A DNA stretch of 41,765 bases from Domibacillus robiginosus (GTDB taxonomy: Bacteria; Bacillota; Bacilli; Bacillales; Domibacillaceae). The position numbers and the translations under genes are program-made. Where the stretch lies: contig NZ_LAHL01000069.1 of assembly GCF_000966195.1 (NCBI RefSeq), positions 1 through 41,765 of the forward strand, written 5' to 3'. Below, piece after piece: positions 23,937 to 32,887 of the stretch (its first letter is position 1; each line of letters starts with the position of its first letter). The notes beneath the pieces were generated by a model that was given only the letters and a program-made list of their open reading frames with translations, had not been told where the DNA came from and searched no databases.

Positions 23937-24806
23937 TTAAGCGAACCATGTTTCTGCCGCGTTTAAAACCGCCGCTTTTTCGCGTTCATCATCAAGCTTG
24001 CCGGCAATGGCACTTTCCACAGCGCGCATAGGCGGCAGATAAAGTGCCAGGTCGCATGCATCCACCAGGGCACGGATCGAAGAAGCTTCTTCCGGCAGGC
24101 GCCCGCTTTCCACAAGAGTCGTTAAGTCACCTGACAGAGAAACGAATCGCTCAAGCAGTGCTGTATCCTGCAAAATCGACTGCTGTTTTAATACCTGTAG
24201 CAGTACTTCTCCTGAAATATAGGGAATATCAAAAACGATAAACCGATTTTTTAAAGCTTCATTCATTGGCGCTGTGCCGGCGTACCCTTCGTTTACAGCG
24301 GCAATCACGCTGAACGTCGGCTTTGCGGTCACGACTTCTCCCGTAAAAGGGTTGGTAATCTGGCGCCGGTAGTCTAGCACACCATTTAAAATTGGCAATG
24401 TTTCGGGCTTGGCCATATTGATTTCATCAATGTATAAAAGATGCCCTTTTTTCATTGCTTGAATAACAGGTCCTTCCACAAAATCAATTTGTGTTTTGCC
24501 GTCCACTTCAACAATGGTTTTAAAGCCAAGCATCGCTTCCGCGTCCAGGTCAATGGAGCAGTTGATGCTGTGTACTGGCTGGCCGAAAAAAGCAGCCAGT
24601 GATTCTGACAGCTTTGTTTTCCCTGAGCCTGTTGGCCCCTTCAGCAAAATATTTTTTCCAAGCGCCAAAGAAACGACGGTATCTGTTACGATTTCTTCAT
24701 TTTGTGCAATATAAGAGCCCGCATTCGGATCTGCTGTCAGCCCAAATTGTTTTTTTCTTTCCTCAATAATAGTTTGAATGGATGATGGCAATGTTGATAT
24801 ATTCAA
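23937..24806 (-). CDS. yojN: MoxR-type AAA ATPase YojN (NorQ-like)
   Basis: AAA+ ATPase of 289 residues. Walker A is GPTGSGKTKLSESLA (about residue 57), Walker B is LLYIDEINMA, sensor 1 is VIAAVNEGY, and the Arg-finger region is ALKNRFIVFDIPY. The N-terminal segment before Walker A (AQNEEIVTDTVVSLALGKNILL) is typical of the NorQ/YojN group. The start is a TTG at 24806 with GGAAG about 6 nt upstream; no ATG is available nearby. It pairs with YojO downstream; the gap is 1 nt. Confidence 0.9.
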   Translation of the reverse strand: MNISTLPSSIQTIIEERKKQFGLTADPNAGSYIAQNEEIVTDTVVSLALGKNILLKGPTGSGKTKLSESLAAFFGQPVHSINCSIDLDAEAMLGFKTIVEVDGKTQIDFVEGPVIQAMKKGHLLYIDEINMAKPETLPILNGVLDYRRQITNPFTGEVVTAKPTFSVIAAVNEGYAGTAPMNEALKNRFIVFDIPYISGEVLLQVLKQQSILQDTALLERFVSLSGDLTTLVESGRLPEEASSIRALVDACDLALYLPPMRAVESAIAGKLDDEREKAAVLNAAETWFA

Positions 24807-24868
24807 AAAAATCTTCCTTTCCCTTAGCTATGCACGCTTCATCATACACCTGAAAGTGCATACAACGC

Positions 24869-24898
24869 AAAAAAGCGGACTGGCTGCCCGCTTTTTTG
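24869..24898 (-). terminator. Terminator of the rok-like gene
   Basis: AAAAAGCGG and CCGCTTTTT arms, with an 11-nt or so loop and poly-T on the minus strand, lie just beyond the stop of the rok-like gene. Confidence 0.75.
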
Positions 24899-24905
24899 CT
24901 TCGCG

Positions 24906-25355
24906 TTACAAATCGTATTCATAAATATAAAGACCGCGGCCCAGCTTGCGGACATGTGCATTTTCCCGCTCCAGGCTATTCATAAATGTTGTCATATTGG
25001 CAATTTTTTTGCCGGATTGTTCTTCGACGTAACGCTGTAGCTCAATCCCTCGAATTGGTGTGTTTTGCTTTTTTAAAATTTGAATGGTCGTATCCCGCAG
25101 CTCAGTCAAACCTTCACTCCGGCGTCCCCGGCGTACTTTTGGAGGCGCACCGACCGTGGTTACAGCGGTTATATCAGTCGTAGCTGCTATATCTGCAACG
25201 GTTATATCAGCCGTATGATTCCCTTCTGCTTCATCCAGCTCCTGAAGCCGCGCAAAAATCGCTTCCCGTTCTTTTTTAAACTCCTGCATCACGCGAACTT
25301 CTGCGTCTGCTAATTGATCCAGCCTGATTTTTAAAGCCATGCGTTCGTTAAACAT
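24906..25355 (-). CDS. rok: Rok-like DNA-binding nucleoid-associated repressor
   Basis: Protein of 149 residues resembling B. subtilis Rok (191 residues), a xenogeneic silencer that binds AT-rich DNA and represses comK. The N-terminal oligomerisation helix MFNERMALKIRLDQLADAEVRVMQEFKKEREAIFARLQELDE matches Rok strikingly. The C-terminal domain, TTIQILKKQNTPIRGIELQRYVEEQSGKKIANMTTFMNSLERENAHVRKLGRGLYIYE, has the Rok DNA-binding segment with NMTTFM. The middle linker (residues about 45-85) is shorter and ends in the basic VRRGRRSEG. AGGGGG lies 7 nt before the ATG at 25355. It is the third gene after the nnr fusion and the small conserved gene. Confidence 0.85.
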   Translation of the reverse strand: MFNERMALKIRLDQLADAEVRVMQEFKKEREAIFARLQELDEAEGNHTADITVADIAATTDITAVTTVGAPPKVRRGRRSEGLTELRDTTIQILKKQNTPIRGIELQRYVEEQSGKKIANMTTFMNSLERENAHVRKLGRGLYIYEYDL

Positions 25356-25384
25356 GTTTCTGCCCCCTTACAGCTAGCGTTCGT

Positions 25385-25594
25385 TTATCCAGTCACTTCT
25401 TGAAAATAATCTTTGTAGAAGCCTGATATACGGCCTTTATTGTCCACGACAAAATAAAACTCATCCGTTTCATTTTTTACTTCATACACTTTGCCTTTAG
25501 TCAGTACATTTTCTACTACATATTTTTTAGCGTCGGTATGAACGCATGTTACCTGCTTAATCGTTTCCTTTTTGTCCCAGTTAGAATGAATCAT
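25385..25594 (-). CDS. Small conserved Bacillaceae protein (DUF6501-like), 69 aa
   Basis: Protein of 69 residues. I do not know its function. It looks like one beta-rich, SH3-like domain with the repeated pattern GKVYEVKNETDEFYFVVDNKGRISGFYKDYF and charged ends, and resembles small DUF6501-type proteins of Bacillaceae from memory. AAAGGAG lies 11 nt before the ATG. It lies between the nnr gene (gap 16 nt) and the rok-like gene (gap 29 nt), so the three probably share a transcript. Confidence 0.7.
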   Translation of the reverse strand: MIHSNWDKKETIKQVTCVHTDAKKYVVENVLTKGKVYEVKNETDEFYFVVDNKGRISGFYKDYFQEVTG

Positions 25595-25610
25595 GTTTGT
25601 TATGTCTCCT

Positions 25611-27041
25611 TTATATGCTATTTAGTACATCTGAAATCATGGTATGGATATGAAGAGGACGCATGGCCTGGGCTGGATAAGCTTCGTTCCATTTATCTGC
25701 ACATTTCCCATGCAGCCAGACGGCATCTGCTACAGCTGTTTTCAGGTCAGGATTACGCATCATAAGCGCGAGCAGTACACCTGTCAGTGTATCGCCACTT
25801 CCTCCTTTAGACAACCCTTCATTTCCTGTTTGGTTGATCAGCCCGCTTCCGTCTGCAAAGGCGATAACGGTATACTCCCCTTTTAATACAACGGTTACAC
25901 CCTGTTCAACCGCATACGCTGATGCTTCTTGCAGCCGATTTTGTTGAATAAACGCAGTTGATTTTCCTGTTATTCGGGCAAACTCTCCCGGATGTGGCGT
26001 AAGGACAACCGGGCACTTTGCCTTCTGGTAACTCCGCGTGGCAAGAGCCCCTGCATCCAAAATAACCGGCCGATTCTGCTGCAGCAATTGCTGCACGATT
26101 TCTTCCATTTTGGAGTCTGCTGCCCGGCCGCAGCCAGCTGCAATGACTTCGTACGGATGATTCCTGCTTATTTCCTGATCAAAGTGATATATTGCTTCAG
26201 GCACGTGAGAAGCGATCACAGGCACTGCTTCTCTTTCCGTTTGCACAGTCAGCTTTCCGGCGCCGCATGAAACAGCACCGAGCGCTGCAAGCGCAGCGCT
26301 GCCAGGCATTTCGCTCGTTCCAGCGATTAAAAGACCGTGGCCGAACGTTCCTTTATGGGTATTATTCCCGGGGTGATGAAATGAACGTGAATCAATAGAC
26401 GGTTCGTATACGTGCCAGCTTGATGTATGTAAAAGTCCAATATCAATCAGCTGCGCTTCACCGTAGTGGGCAGCCGCCGGATATAAAAAGCGTGATGGTT
26501 TGTATCCGTGAAGAACAAGCGTTTTGTTCGCTTGAAGAGCCGATTCATCCACTTCTCCACTGTCGGAAGCAGTGCCTGTTGGCAGATCTACCGCCACTAC
26601 ATGGGCTTTTTGTGTGTGAATCCACTTTACACATTCTTTGATCGACTCCGATAAGGGAAGGCGTGTTCCTGCACCTAAAAGCGCGTCAATGATAACGGTA
26701 GCGGAGGTATCGGGCATACCTGTTTGATAGGAATAACCAAGCGACTCATAGTAGGCCAGGTGCTGCCGGGCAGCCCCTTTTTCCGGAACGCCGAGTGGAA
26801 AACAAAGCTCGCACGCAGCCCCTGCCCTTTTTAAATACCGTGCCAGCACAATACCGTCGCCGCCATTATTTCCTTTGCCGGCTAAAATAAGAAACGAATG
26901 CTCTGTTATCGGATAAAAAGACGCTATTTTTCGCCCCAAACCAGCACCAGCCAGCTCCATTAATGTAAAACCAGGCATTCCTTTTTTCTCAGCCAGCTGG
27001 TCTATTTTTCTTATTTCACTGCTCTTATAAATATACAACAT
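25611..27041 (-). CDS. nnr: Bifunctional NAD(P)H-hydrate epimerase / ADP-dependent NAD(P)H-hydrate dehydratase
   Basis: Repair enzyme of 476 residues for damaged, hydrated NAD(P)H. The N-terminal YjeF-type epimerase domain (about 1-205) has GKGNNGGDGIVLARYLKRAG and DALLGAGTRLPL. The C-terminal ribokinase-like dehydratase domain (about 225-476) has GTFGHGLLIAGTSEMPGSAALAALGAVSCGAGKLTV, LTPHPGEFARI and NEGLSKGGSGDTLTGVL. The upstream Met at 27059 is discarded because AAAGGAGGG lies just before the ATG at 27041. It is divergent from sda. Confidence 0.93.
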   Translation of the reverse strand: MLYIYKSSEIRKIDQLAEKKGMPGFTLMELAGAGLGRKIASFYPITEHSFLILAGKGNNGGDGIVLARYLKRAGAACELCFPLGVPEKGAARQHLAYYESLGYSYQTGMPDTSATVIIDALLGAGTRLPLSESIKECVKWIHTQKAHVVAVDLPTGTASDSGEVDESALQANKTLVLHGYKPSRFLYPAAAHYGEAQLIDIGLLHTSSWHVYEPSIDSRSFHHPGNNTHKGTFGHGLLIAGTSEMPGSAALAALGAVSCGAGKLTVQTEREAVPVIASHVPEAIYHFDQEISRNHPYEVIAAGCGRAADSKMEEIVQQLLQQNRPVILDAGALATRSYQKAKCPVVLTPHPGEFARITGKSTAFIQQNRLQEASAYAVEQGVTVVLKGEYTVIAFADGSGLINQTGNEGLSKGGSGDTLTGVLLALMMRNPDLKTAVADAVWLHGKCADKWNEAYPAQAMRPLHIHTMISDVLNSI

Positions 27042-27138
27042 AAACCCTCCTTTTATCATAAATTTCGTGAAAATTTTTCAAAAACGAGTATAATATTTAG
27101 GAATATTATAGCGTTTTTTTCTACCAGCTTGTTATCAT

Positions 27139-27166
27139 TTGCCTTTTGTCAGATAGCTAGTATAAT
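27139..27166 (+). promoter_or_regulatory. Sigma-A promoter of sda
   Basis: TTGCCT, a 16-nt spacer and a perfect TATAAT. It is about 60 nt before the sda start. I see no TTATCCACA-type DnaA box in the region. Confidence 0.65.
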
Positions 27167-27226
27167 AATCAGAAAATAAAGAGTAAATCTCTTTATTACT
27201 ATCACCATATCAAAGGAGGTCATAAA

Positions 27227-27364
27227 ATGAAAATTATGAGTGACGAGATGCTGGTGGCCGCTTACAGGGATGCTTTAAAGCAGGATCGAAACAAGTCGGA
27301 AATTGAAACATTAAAAACTGAAGTAAATAAACGTGGTCTTTCACCCAAGCTTGAAAAAGAATAA
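27227..27364 (+). CDS. sda: Sporulation checkpoint inhibitor Sda (45 aa)
   Basis: Short gene of 45 codons. The protein begins MKIMSDEMLVAAYRDALKQ and ends KRGLSPKLEKE. It matches the two-helix hairpin of Sda, the B. subtilis antikinase that blocks KinA autophosphorylation when replication initiation or DNA integrity is disturbed; the SDExLxxxY and helix-hairpin-helix pattern (LKTEVNKRGL) are conserved. AAAGGAGG lies 7 nt before the ATG. A perfect 30-nt palindromic terminator starts 3 nt after the stop. It is too short to be found by a length cut-off. Function is inferred from the family. Confidence 0.85.
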   Translation: MKIMSDEMLVAAYRDALKQDRNKSEIETLKTEVNKRGLSPKLEKE

Positions 27365-27366
27365 TG

Positions 27367-27396
27367 AAAACCCCGCAGCAGCTGCTGCGGGGTTTT
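27367..27396. terminator. Bidirectional terminator between sda and odhB
   Basis: A perfect 30-nt palindrome (AAAACCCCGCAGCAG and its complement) with flanking A and T runs. It ends both sda (+) and odhB (-). Confidence 0.9.
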
Positions 27397-27398
27397 TC

Positions 27399-28655
27399 TT
27401 ATCCTTCAAGAAGTAGATCTTCTGGATTTTCAATTAATTCTTTTACCAGCTTCAAGAACCCGACCGCTTCTTTTCCATCGATAATCCGGTGGTCGTATGA
27501 AAGAGCCACATACATCATTGGACGGATTTCAACGGCATCTCCAACAGCTACTGGACGTCTTTGGATTGTATGCATACCGAGAATACCTACCTGCGAGCCA
27601 TTTAAAATTGGCGTTGACAGCAATGAACCAAATACACCGCCGTTTGTAATTGTAAATGAGCCGCCTTGCAGGTCACCAAGCGCCAATTTGTTATCACGCG
27701 CTTTTAGTGCCATATCCATAATCGATCCTTCGATTTCCGCAAAGTTTTTACGGTCACAATCGCGTACAACCGGTACAACCAAACCGTCTTCTGTTGATAC
27801 AGCAACACCGATATCATAGAACTTTTTCAAAACGATTTCGTTTCCATCGATTTCCGCATTGACGTAAGGATATTTTTTCAATCCTGCAACCACTGCTTTT
27901 GTAAAGAAAGACATGAAGCCCAGACGGACATCGTGATCATCAAAAAATTTGTCTTTTTTCCGTTTACGAAGATCCATAATGTTCGTCATATCAATCTCGT
28001 TAAACGTTGTCAGCATTGCTGCTGTTTGCTGCACTTCCACCAGACGCTTGGCAATCGTTTGACGACGGCGGCTCATGCGCTCACGCTCAACCGGCTTGCC
28101 GTTATCCTGCGCTTTTGGTGCAGGTGGAGCTTGTTTTTGCGGCGCTGCCTGCTGCGGTGCAGCTGCCGGTTTGTTTTGATGAGATTCTACATCCTGTACA
28201 CGTACACGGCCAAGCGGATCTGCTGCTGCAACCGCATTTAAATCAATGCCTTTTTCACGAGCAAGCTTGCGGGCTGCCGGTGAAGCAATTGTACGGCCGG
28301 CTGCTTCTTCCTGTTTTTGAGCTGGTTCTTCTTGAACAATATCTTCTTTTGCCTGTGGCTCTGTTTTCACAGGTGCCGCTTCTTGCTGAGCTGGTGCAGC
28401 TGTTCCAGCTGAACTGCCTGCTCCTGCTTCCACAATTGCAATAACCTGGCCTACTTCAACCGTATCGCCTTCAGCCGCCTGCAATTCTTTAATCGTCCCA
28501 GCTTCTTCTGATATCACTTCTACGTTAACTTTGTCGGTTTCAAGCTCAACAATATACTCGCCTTTTTCAACATAATCACCCGGCTGTTTTAACCATTGTG
28601 CGATTGTACCTTCTGTAATTGATTCTGCCAGTTCAGGAACTCTAATTTCAGCCAC
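27399..28655 (-). CDS. odhB: 2-oxoglutarate dehydrogenase E2 (dihydrolipoamide succinyltransferase) OdhB
   Basis: Core transferase of the oxoglutarate dehydrogenase complex (TCA cycle), 418 residues. N-terminal lipoyl domain with the modified Lys in ETDKVNVEV, an Ala/Pro/Gln-rich linker, the E3/E1-binding domain [28 protein letters not shown], and the catalytic domain ending [16 protein letters not shown] (His and Asp of the active site). The frame opens earlier, but GAGGAGG lies 8 nt before the GTG at 28655, giving the standard [12 protein letters not shown] start. It follows odhA by about 77 nt. Confidence 0.96.
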   Translation of the reverse strand: MAEIRVPELAESITEGTIAQWLKQPGDYVEKGEYIVELETDKVNVEVISEEAGTIKELQAAEGDTVEVGQVIAIVEAGAGSSAGTAAPAQQEAAPVKTEPQAKEDIVQEEPAQKQEEAAGRTIASPAARKLAREKGIDLNAVAAADPLGRVRVQDVESHQNKPAAAPQQAAPQKQAPPAPKAQDNGKPVERERMSRRRQTIAKRLVEVQQTAAMLTTFNEIDMTNIMDLRKRKKDKFFDDHDVRLGFMSFFTKAVVAGLKKYPYVNAEIDGNEIVLKKFYDIGVAVSTEDGLVVPVVRDCDRKNFAEIEGSIMDMALKARDNKLALGDLQGGSFTITNGGVFGSLLSTPILNGSQVGILGMHTIQRRPVAVGDAVEIRPMMYVALSYDHRIIDGKEAVGFLKLVKELIENPEDLLLEG

Positions 28656-28731
28656 TGTAAAATCCTCCTCGGTAATTTCCATGTCTTTTGGTATGTACAT
28701 TCCCGGCTCCATAGGGGAGCCGGTTATTGTT

Positions 28732-31551
28732 TTATTGTTCTTTTGTTAAAACGGTGCGTAAAATACGTGCCTGCTCTTTCTTATGAACGATCGCATCGCC
28801 TTCTGACGGGCTGGAGCGACGGCGGCGGCCTACGTAACGAACCGTTGCGCCTTCTGGAACTGTATCACGCAGTCTTGGATCCATGTATGTCCATGCGCCC
28901 ATATTCTGCGGTTCTTCCTGAAGCCAGATCACTTCTTTTACATTTGGGAAGCGTCCTAAAATCTCGGTAATTTCTTCTTTCGGGAATGGATACAGCTCTT
29001 CTACCCGCAATACGTGCAGCCAGTCTAGATTTTCTTCTGACTTATCGATTTGCTCAGCAAGATCGATCGAAACTTTCCCGCTGCAAAGCACAATACGTTC
29101 TACTTTCTTCGGGTTGCTGCCTGTTCTCGGCTCTTCTACGATAATCTTAAAGTTTCCATCCGAGAATTCAGATGCTTTAGACGCAGCCAGCGGATGGCGA
29201 AGCAAGCTTTTCGGTGTCATAATAACAAGCGGGCGAACTTCTTCTTTTTGCAGGATGGAAGCCTGCCGGCGCAGAATATGGAAATACTGCGACGTTGATG
29301 ATAAGTTTGCAACCGTCCAGTTGTTTTCTGCTGCTGACTGAAGGAAGCGTTCCATGCGTCCGCTTGAATGCTCAGGTCCCTGTCCCTCGTAGCCGTGCGG
29401 CAGGAGCATAACCAGACCTGATTTTTGACCCCATTTTGCCCGGCCGGATGAAACAAACTGATCGAACATCACCTGCGCCATATTGGCGAAGTCTCCGAAC
29501 TGCGCTTCCCATAAAACAAGCGTCTCTGGAGAGAATACGTTGTAGCCGTATTCAAATCCGACAACAGCCGTTTCTGTCAGCGGCGAGTTGATGACATCAA
29601 ATGAAGCTGATACATTGCTCAAGCCGTGCAATTGATTGTATTCTGCACCATTACGCTCATCATGTAAAACCAGATTACGATGGGCAAATGTTCCGCGCTG
29701 TGAATCTTGACCCGTTAGTCTGATCGGTGTGCCTTCTTTTAAAATAGAAGCAAAAGCAAGTGTTTCCGCATGTCCCCAATCGATTTGACCGTCTTGTTCA
29801 AAAATCTGCTCACGGCGTTTTAAAATCCGCTCCAGCTTTTTAAATGGCTGAAATCCTTCCGGCCATTGAAGAAGCTCTTGATTGATTACTTTTAAATCAT
29901 CTTCGCTTACGCCCGTTTTATGGCATGGAAGATCTTGTTCTACAACTTCCGGTGGATTCATGATAATATCCGGATTTTCATCTTTTTTCGGAACGGTTTC
30001 AAACAAATCTTTTAGCTTTTGTTCATTTTCTTTATACAGTTCATCAGCGAATCCCTGTTCAATCACACCACGGTCAGCCAGTTTTTGCGCATAAAGCTCA
30101 CGAACCGTCTGGTGTTTATGAATAATATTGTACATTTGTGGATTGGTTGTCATTGGCTCGTCCATTTCATTGTGTCCGAAACGGCGGTAACCGATCAAGT
30201 CAATCACAAAATCTTTACCGAAGCGTGTCCGATAGTTCACGGCCATAAACGCTGCTGCCACACATGCTTCCGGGTCATCCGCATTCACGTGGACAATCGG
30301 CACTTCGAAACCTTTAGCTACGTCTGATGCATATCGTGTAGAACGTGAATCATAGGTTTCCGTTGTAAAACCAATCATGTTATTGGCAATAATATGGATA
30401 GATCCGCCAGTTTTGTAGCCGTTGATCTGGCTCATGTTAAAGGTTTCACCGACGATTCCCTGACCCGGGAATGCGGCATCACCGTGAATAATAATAGACA
30501 TTGCTTTTGAAACATCCAAAACTGGTTTCCCGTTTTGCGTGCGGTCTTCCTGAGCTGCACGTGTGTAGCCGGCGACAATCGGGCTGACTACTTCAAGGTG
30601 ACTTGGATTGTTTGCAAGTGTAATGCGCGCTGTCTGTGTATCTTCTTCTTTATAGCTGCGGTCTGCGCCAAGGTGATATTTTACATCACCGGTCCAGCCG
30701 TGGTAGTTCATTTTCATTGAACCAAGCGGCAGCATTTTTTTATTAGGCGCATGGGCAAATTCTGCAAAAATCATTTCATACGGCTTACCAAGAATGTGAG
30801 CGAGTACATTCAAACGGCCACGGTGAGCCATCCCAATATTAATGGTTTGCGAGCCTTTTACAGCTGAATGGTGGACAAGCTCGTCTAAAAGAGGCACCAT
30901 CGCATCCAAGCCTTCAATTGAAAAACGCTTTTGACCAACAAAGGTTTTGTGGATAAACTTTTCAAAGCCTTCAACCTGCGTAAGACGTTTTAACAGCTTT
31001 TTCTTATCGCTATCACTGAACGTCGGGTAATAATCCGTTGATTCGATCTGCTGGCGAAGCCATTGCTTTTCTTCTAAATCATGTACTTGAGCAAATTCAA
31101 AAGCGACTTTGTCAGTGTACACTTTTTTCAAGTGCATAATGGCGTCATATCCGTTTTGCACGTGTGATGGTGCACCCGGACAGATGTACTCCACCGGAAT
31201 CTGGCGCAAATCCGCTTCTGTAAGCTCGTATGTTTCCAGATCGATTCGGCGCGTGTCTTTTTTACTGCCATCAAGTGGGTCAATATCCGCTGCCAAATGG
31301 CCGTAAATCCGGATGCTGTCTGCAAGCTTAACCGCCCGGAATAGCTTGTCAAGATCACCTGCTGATGTGGTATGCTGCGCTGTATTTCCAGTTAACGATT
31401 CCGGGGGACCCCATTGATCAAATAACTGGCGCAGTTCTTGGTCGACTGCCTCTGGATCGGCCAAGTACTGTTCGTACACTTCCATTACGTACCCAAGGTT
31501 CGGACCCGAAAAATGTTTCCACGGGTTTCCCTGGCCATTCTGCATGTTCAT
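28732..31551 (-). CDS. odhA: 2-oxoglutarate dehydrogenase E1 OdhA (SucA)
   Basis: Thiamine-dependent E1 of the oxoglutarate dehydrogenase complex, 939 residues (B. subtilis OdhA 944). It carries [26 protein letters not shown] (residue about 240), the TPP-binding [16 protein letters not shown] and the [43 protein letters not shown] segments. The C-terminal half has [12 protein letters not shown] and [25 protein letters not shown] lies 9 nt before the ATG at 31551; an ATG 6 nt inside is possible. The long upstream leader contains a cre-like site and two dyads. Operon with odhB. Confidence 0.97.
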   Translation of the reverse strand: MNMQNGQGNPWKHFSGPNLGYVMEVYEQYLADPEAVDQELRQLFDQWGPPESLTGNTAQHTTSAGDLDKLFRAVKLADSIRIYGHLAADIDPLDGSKKDTRRIDLETYELTEADLRQIPVEYICPGAPSHVQNGYDAIMHLKKVYTDKVAFEFAQVHDLEEKQWLRQQIESTDYYPTFSDSDKKKLLKRLTQVEGFEKFIHKTFVGQKRFSIEGLDAMVPLLDELVHHSAVKGSQTINIGMAHRGRLNVLAHILGKPYEMIFAEFAHAPNKKMLPLGSMKMNYHGWTGDVKYHLGADRSYKEEDTQTARITLANNPSHLEVVSPIVAGYTRAAQEDRTQNGKPVLDVSKAMSIIIHGDAAFPGQGIVGETFNMSQINGYKTGGSIHIIANNMIGFTTETYDSRSTRYASDVAKGFEVPIVHVNADDPEACVAAAFMAVNYRTRFGKDFVIDLIGYRRFGHNEMDEPMTTNPQMYNIIHKHQTVRELYAQKLADRGVIEQGFADELYKENEQKLKDLFETVPKKDENPDIIMNPPEVVEQDLPCHKTGVSEDDLKVINQELLQWPEGFQPFKKLERILKRREQIFEQDGQIDWGHAETLAFASILKEGTPIRLTGQDSQRGTFAHRNLVLHDERNGAEYNQLHGLSNVSASFDVINSPLTETAVVGFEYGYNVFSPETLVLWEAQFGDFANMAQVMFDQFVSSGRAKWGQKSGLVMLLPHGYEGQGPEHSSGRMERFLQSAAENNWTVANLSSTSQYFHILRRQASILQKEEVRPLVIMTPKSLLRHPLAASKASEFSDGNFKIIVEEPRTGSNPKKVERIVLCSGKVSIDLAEQIDKSEENLDWLHVLRVEELYPFPKEEITEILGRFPNVKEVIWLQEEPQNMGAWTYMDPRLRDTVPEGATVRYVGRRRRSSPSEGDAIVHKKEQARILRTVLTKEQ

Positions 31552-31628
31552 TCTGAAAAACCTCCACCTGTTGCCCATTTGATTTTCGTGTATACGTTCG
31601 CGTTTACCAAAATATGTACAAATAAATC

Positions 31629-31642
31629 TAAAAACGCTTTCA
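31629..31642. promoter_or_regulatory. Candidate cre (CcpA) site in the odhA leader
   Basis: TAAAAACGCTTTCA matches 13 of 14 positions of TGWAANCGNTNWCA. It lies 78-91 nt before the odhA start, a plausible repressor position for a TCA-cycle gene. Confidence 0.5.
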
Positions 31643-31675
31643 GAACATCCTTACCACTCTGAAGGCCATTTAAAC

Positions 31676-31725
31676 AAAAAAGGCTTTTTGTTAAAGAATT
31701 CCGTTGATTTGTGGAATGCCTTTTT
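31676..31725. repeat. Compound stem-loop upstream of odhA
   Basis: An outer AAAAAGGC/GCCTTTTT stem encloses an inner ATTCC/GGAAT stem with a 10-nt loop and T-runs on either strand. It is terminator-like, yet no gene ends here. It could be an attenuator or a 5' stabilising hairpin for odhA. Confidence 0.45.
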
Positions 31726-31914
31726 CATGTACCATCTTACTACTGTTTTTTCAAAAATCCAAGCTTTTTTGCAAATTTACGCAATAATTTTTCACTTTTT
31801 TTGAAAACGCTCCAAAGTGCGTCGTTATGCGGTTTGTTTTACTCCTGATCGATAAAAAAGCGTTATATAACACCCCCCTTTCATTAGTGAAATCTTATAA
31901 TAAAAATCTTTCAT

Positions 31915-31939
31915 TTTCGGCATAAAATTGATGCCGAAA
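31915..31939. repeat. 9-bp dyad in the odhA/ylmA region
   Basis: TTTCGGCAT and ATGCCGAAA are perfect inverted repeats separated by 7 nt. There is no adjacent T-run, so a protein-binding site is more likely than a terminator. Confidence 0.45.
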
Positions 31940-32050
31940 CAGCATTTTAAAATATTTTAGATATGTTCTTTTGAGATCGTTTTCTCAAATTATTTTTTCC
32001 TGTCTGGCAGCTTCTTTTATCTGATAAAATAAAAATGGGAGTGATACATA

Positions 32051-32839
32051 ATGACAGAGTTGATTTCATATGAACAAGTACGTTTTGTGCGTCAGGACAA
32101 TGTGATTTTAAACAGTGTAAATTGGACGGTAAAGCAGGGAGAGCACTGGGCTGTATTGGGACTAAACGGATCAGGCAAATCAACCATGCTGAACATGATG
32201 GGCGGATACGAATTTCCTACCAGCGGCACGATTCGCGTTTTCGGACACGAATATGGGCGCTTTAACTGGGAATACGTAAAAAAGCGGCTTGGCTTTGTTG
32301 GCAATACATTAAATCGTTTTTTGGAAACACTTAACATGGAAAGTGCCCGTGAGATTGTCGTCAGCGGCCGTTTTAATTCAATAGGACTATACGAAAAAAC
32401 AGATGCAGCGGATTGGGAAAAAGCGGATGAACTGCTTGCATCACTCCGATTGTCTTACCTGGCAGACAAGCCGTATCGGTTTATGTCGCAGGGAGAACAG
32501 CGGCGAGTGCTGATTGCTCGGGCTTTTATGGCCGATCCTGATGCCATGATCCTGGACGAACCATGCTCTGGTCTTGATGTAAGAGCGCGGGAAGAATTGC
32601 TTTCAGCGCTGGAAGAACAGGCTCACAAGCGGCAAACCTCTTTTTTGTACGTAACCCATCACATTGAAGAGATTTTTCCCTCTATCACACATGTTCTCGT
32701 TATCAAGCAAGGGCAGGTACTGGCAGCCGGTGAGAAAAAACAAGTGCTGACCAGCCCTATTCTATCTGAAGCCTTCAGTCTTCCCGTTGAGCTTGAATGG
32801 CAGAATGAGCGTTGCTGGCTCAAGGTACTGTCCAAATAA
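32051..32839 (+). CDS. ylmA: ABC transporter ATP-binding protein YlmA
   Basis: Cytoplasmic ATPase of 262 residues. Walker A is GLNGSGKST (about residue 37), the signature is RFMSQGEQRRVLIARA, Walker B is DAMILDEPCSGLD, and the H-loop is YVTHHIEEI. It resembles B. subtilis YlmA, a stand-alone ABC ATPase of unknown partner; no permease is nearby. GGGAGTG lies before the ATG. It is single, convergent with trpA, and ends in a perfect 40-nt palindromic terminator. Confidence 0.88.
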   Translation: MTELISYEQVRFVRQDNVILNSVNWTVKQGEHWAVLGLNGSGKSTMLNMMGGYEFPTSGTIRVFGHEYGRFNWEYVKKRLGFVGNTLNRFLETLNMESAREIVVSGRFNSIGLYEKTDAADWEKADELLASLRLSYLADKPYRFMSQGEQRRVLIARAFMADPDAMILDEPCSGLDVRAREELLSALEEQAHKRQTSFLYVTHHIEEIFPSITHVLVIKQGQVLAAGEKKQVLTSPILSEAFSLPVELEWQNERCWLKVLSK

Positions 32840-32878
32840 AAGAAACACCCTTTTTCAGCTGAAAAAGGGTGTTTCTTT
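32839..32878. terminator. Bidirectional terminator between ylmA and trpA
   Basis: A perfect 40-nt palindrome with arms AAAGAAACACCCTTTTTC and GAAAAAGGGTGTTTCTTT around AGCT. It terminates ylmA (+) and the trp operon (-). Confidence 0.9.
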
Positions 32879-32887
32879 ATGGCTGCT

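Larger units (their letters stand above)
31552..32050. other. Divergent odhA/ylmA intergenic region (about 500 nt)
   Basis: No convincing gene on either strand. It holds a cre-like site (31629-31642), a compound hairpin (31676-31725), a second cre-like word TGAAAACGCTCCAA (31802-31815, 12 of 14), the palindrome GTTATATAAC (31862-31871), and the 9-bp dyad TTTCGGCAT/ATGCCGAAA (31915-31939). The ylmA ribosome-binding site GGGAGTG is at the right edge. Confidence 0.7.

Noticed and set aside
31608-31625. TATGTACAAAT word upstream of odhA as a Ter candidate
   Set aside because: It needs a deletion to align and the B-half is poor.
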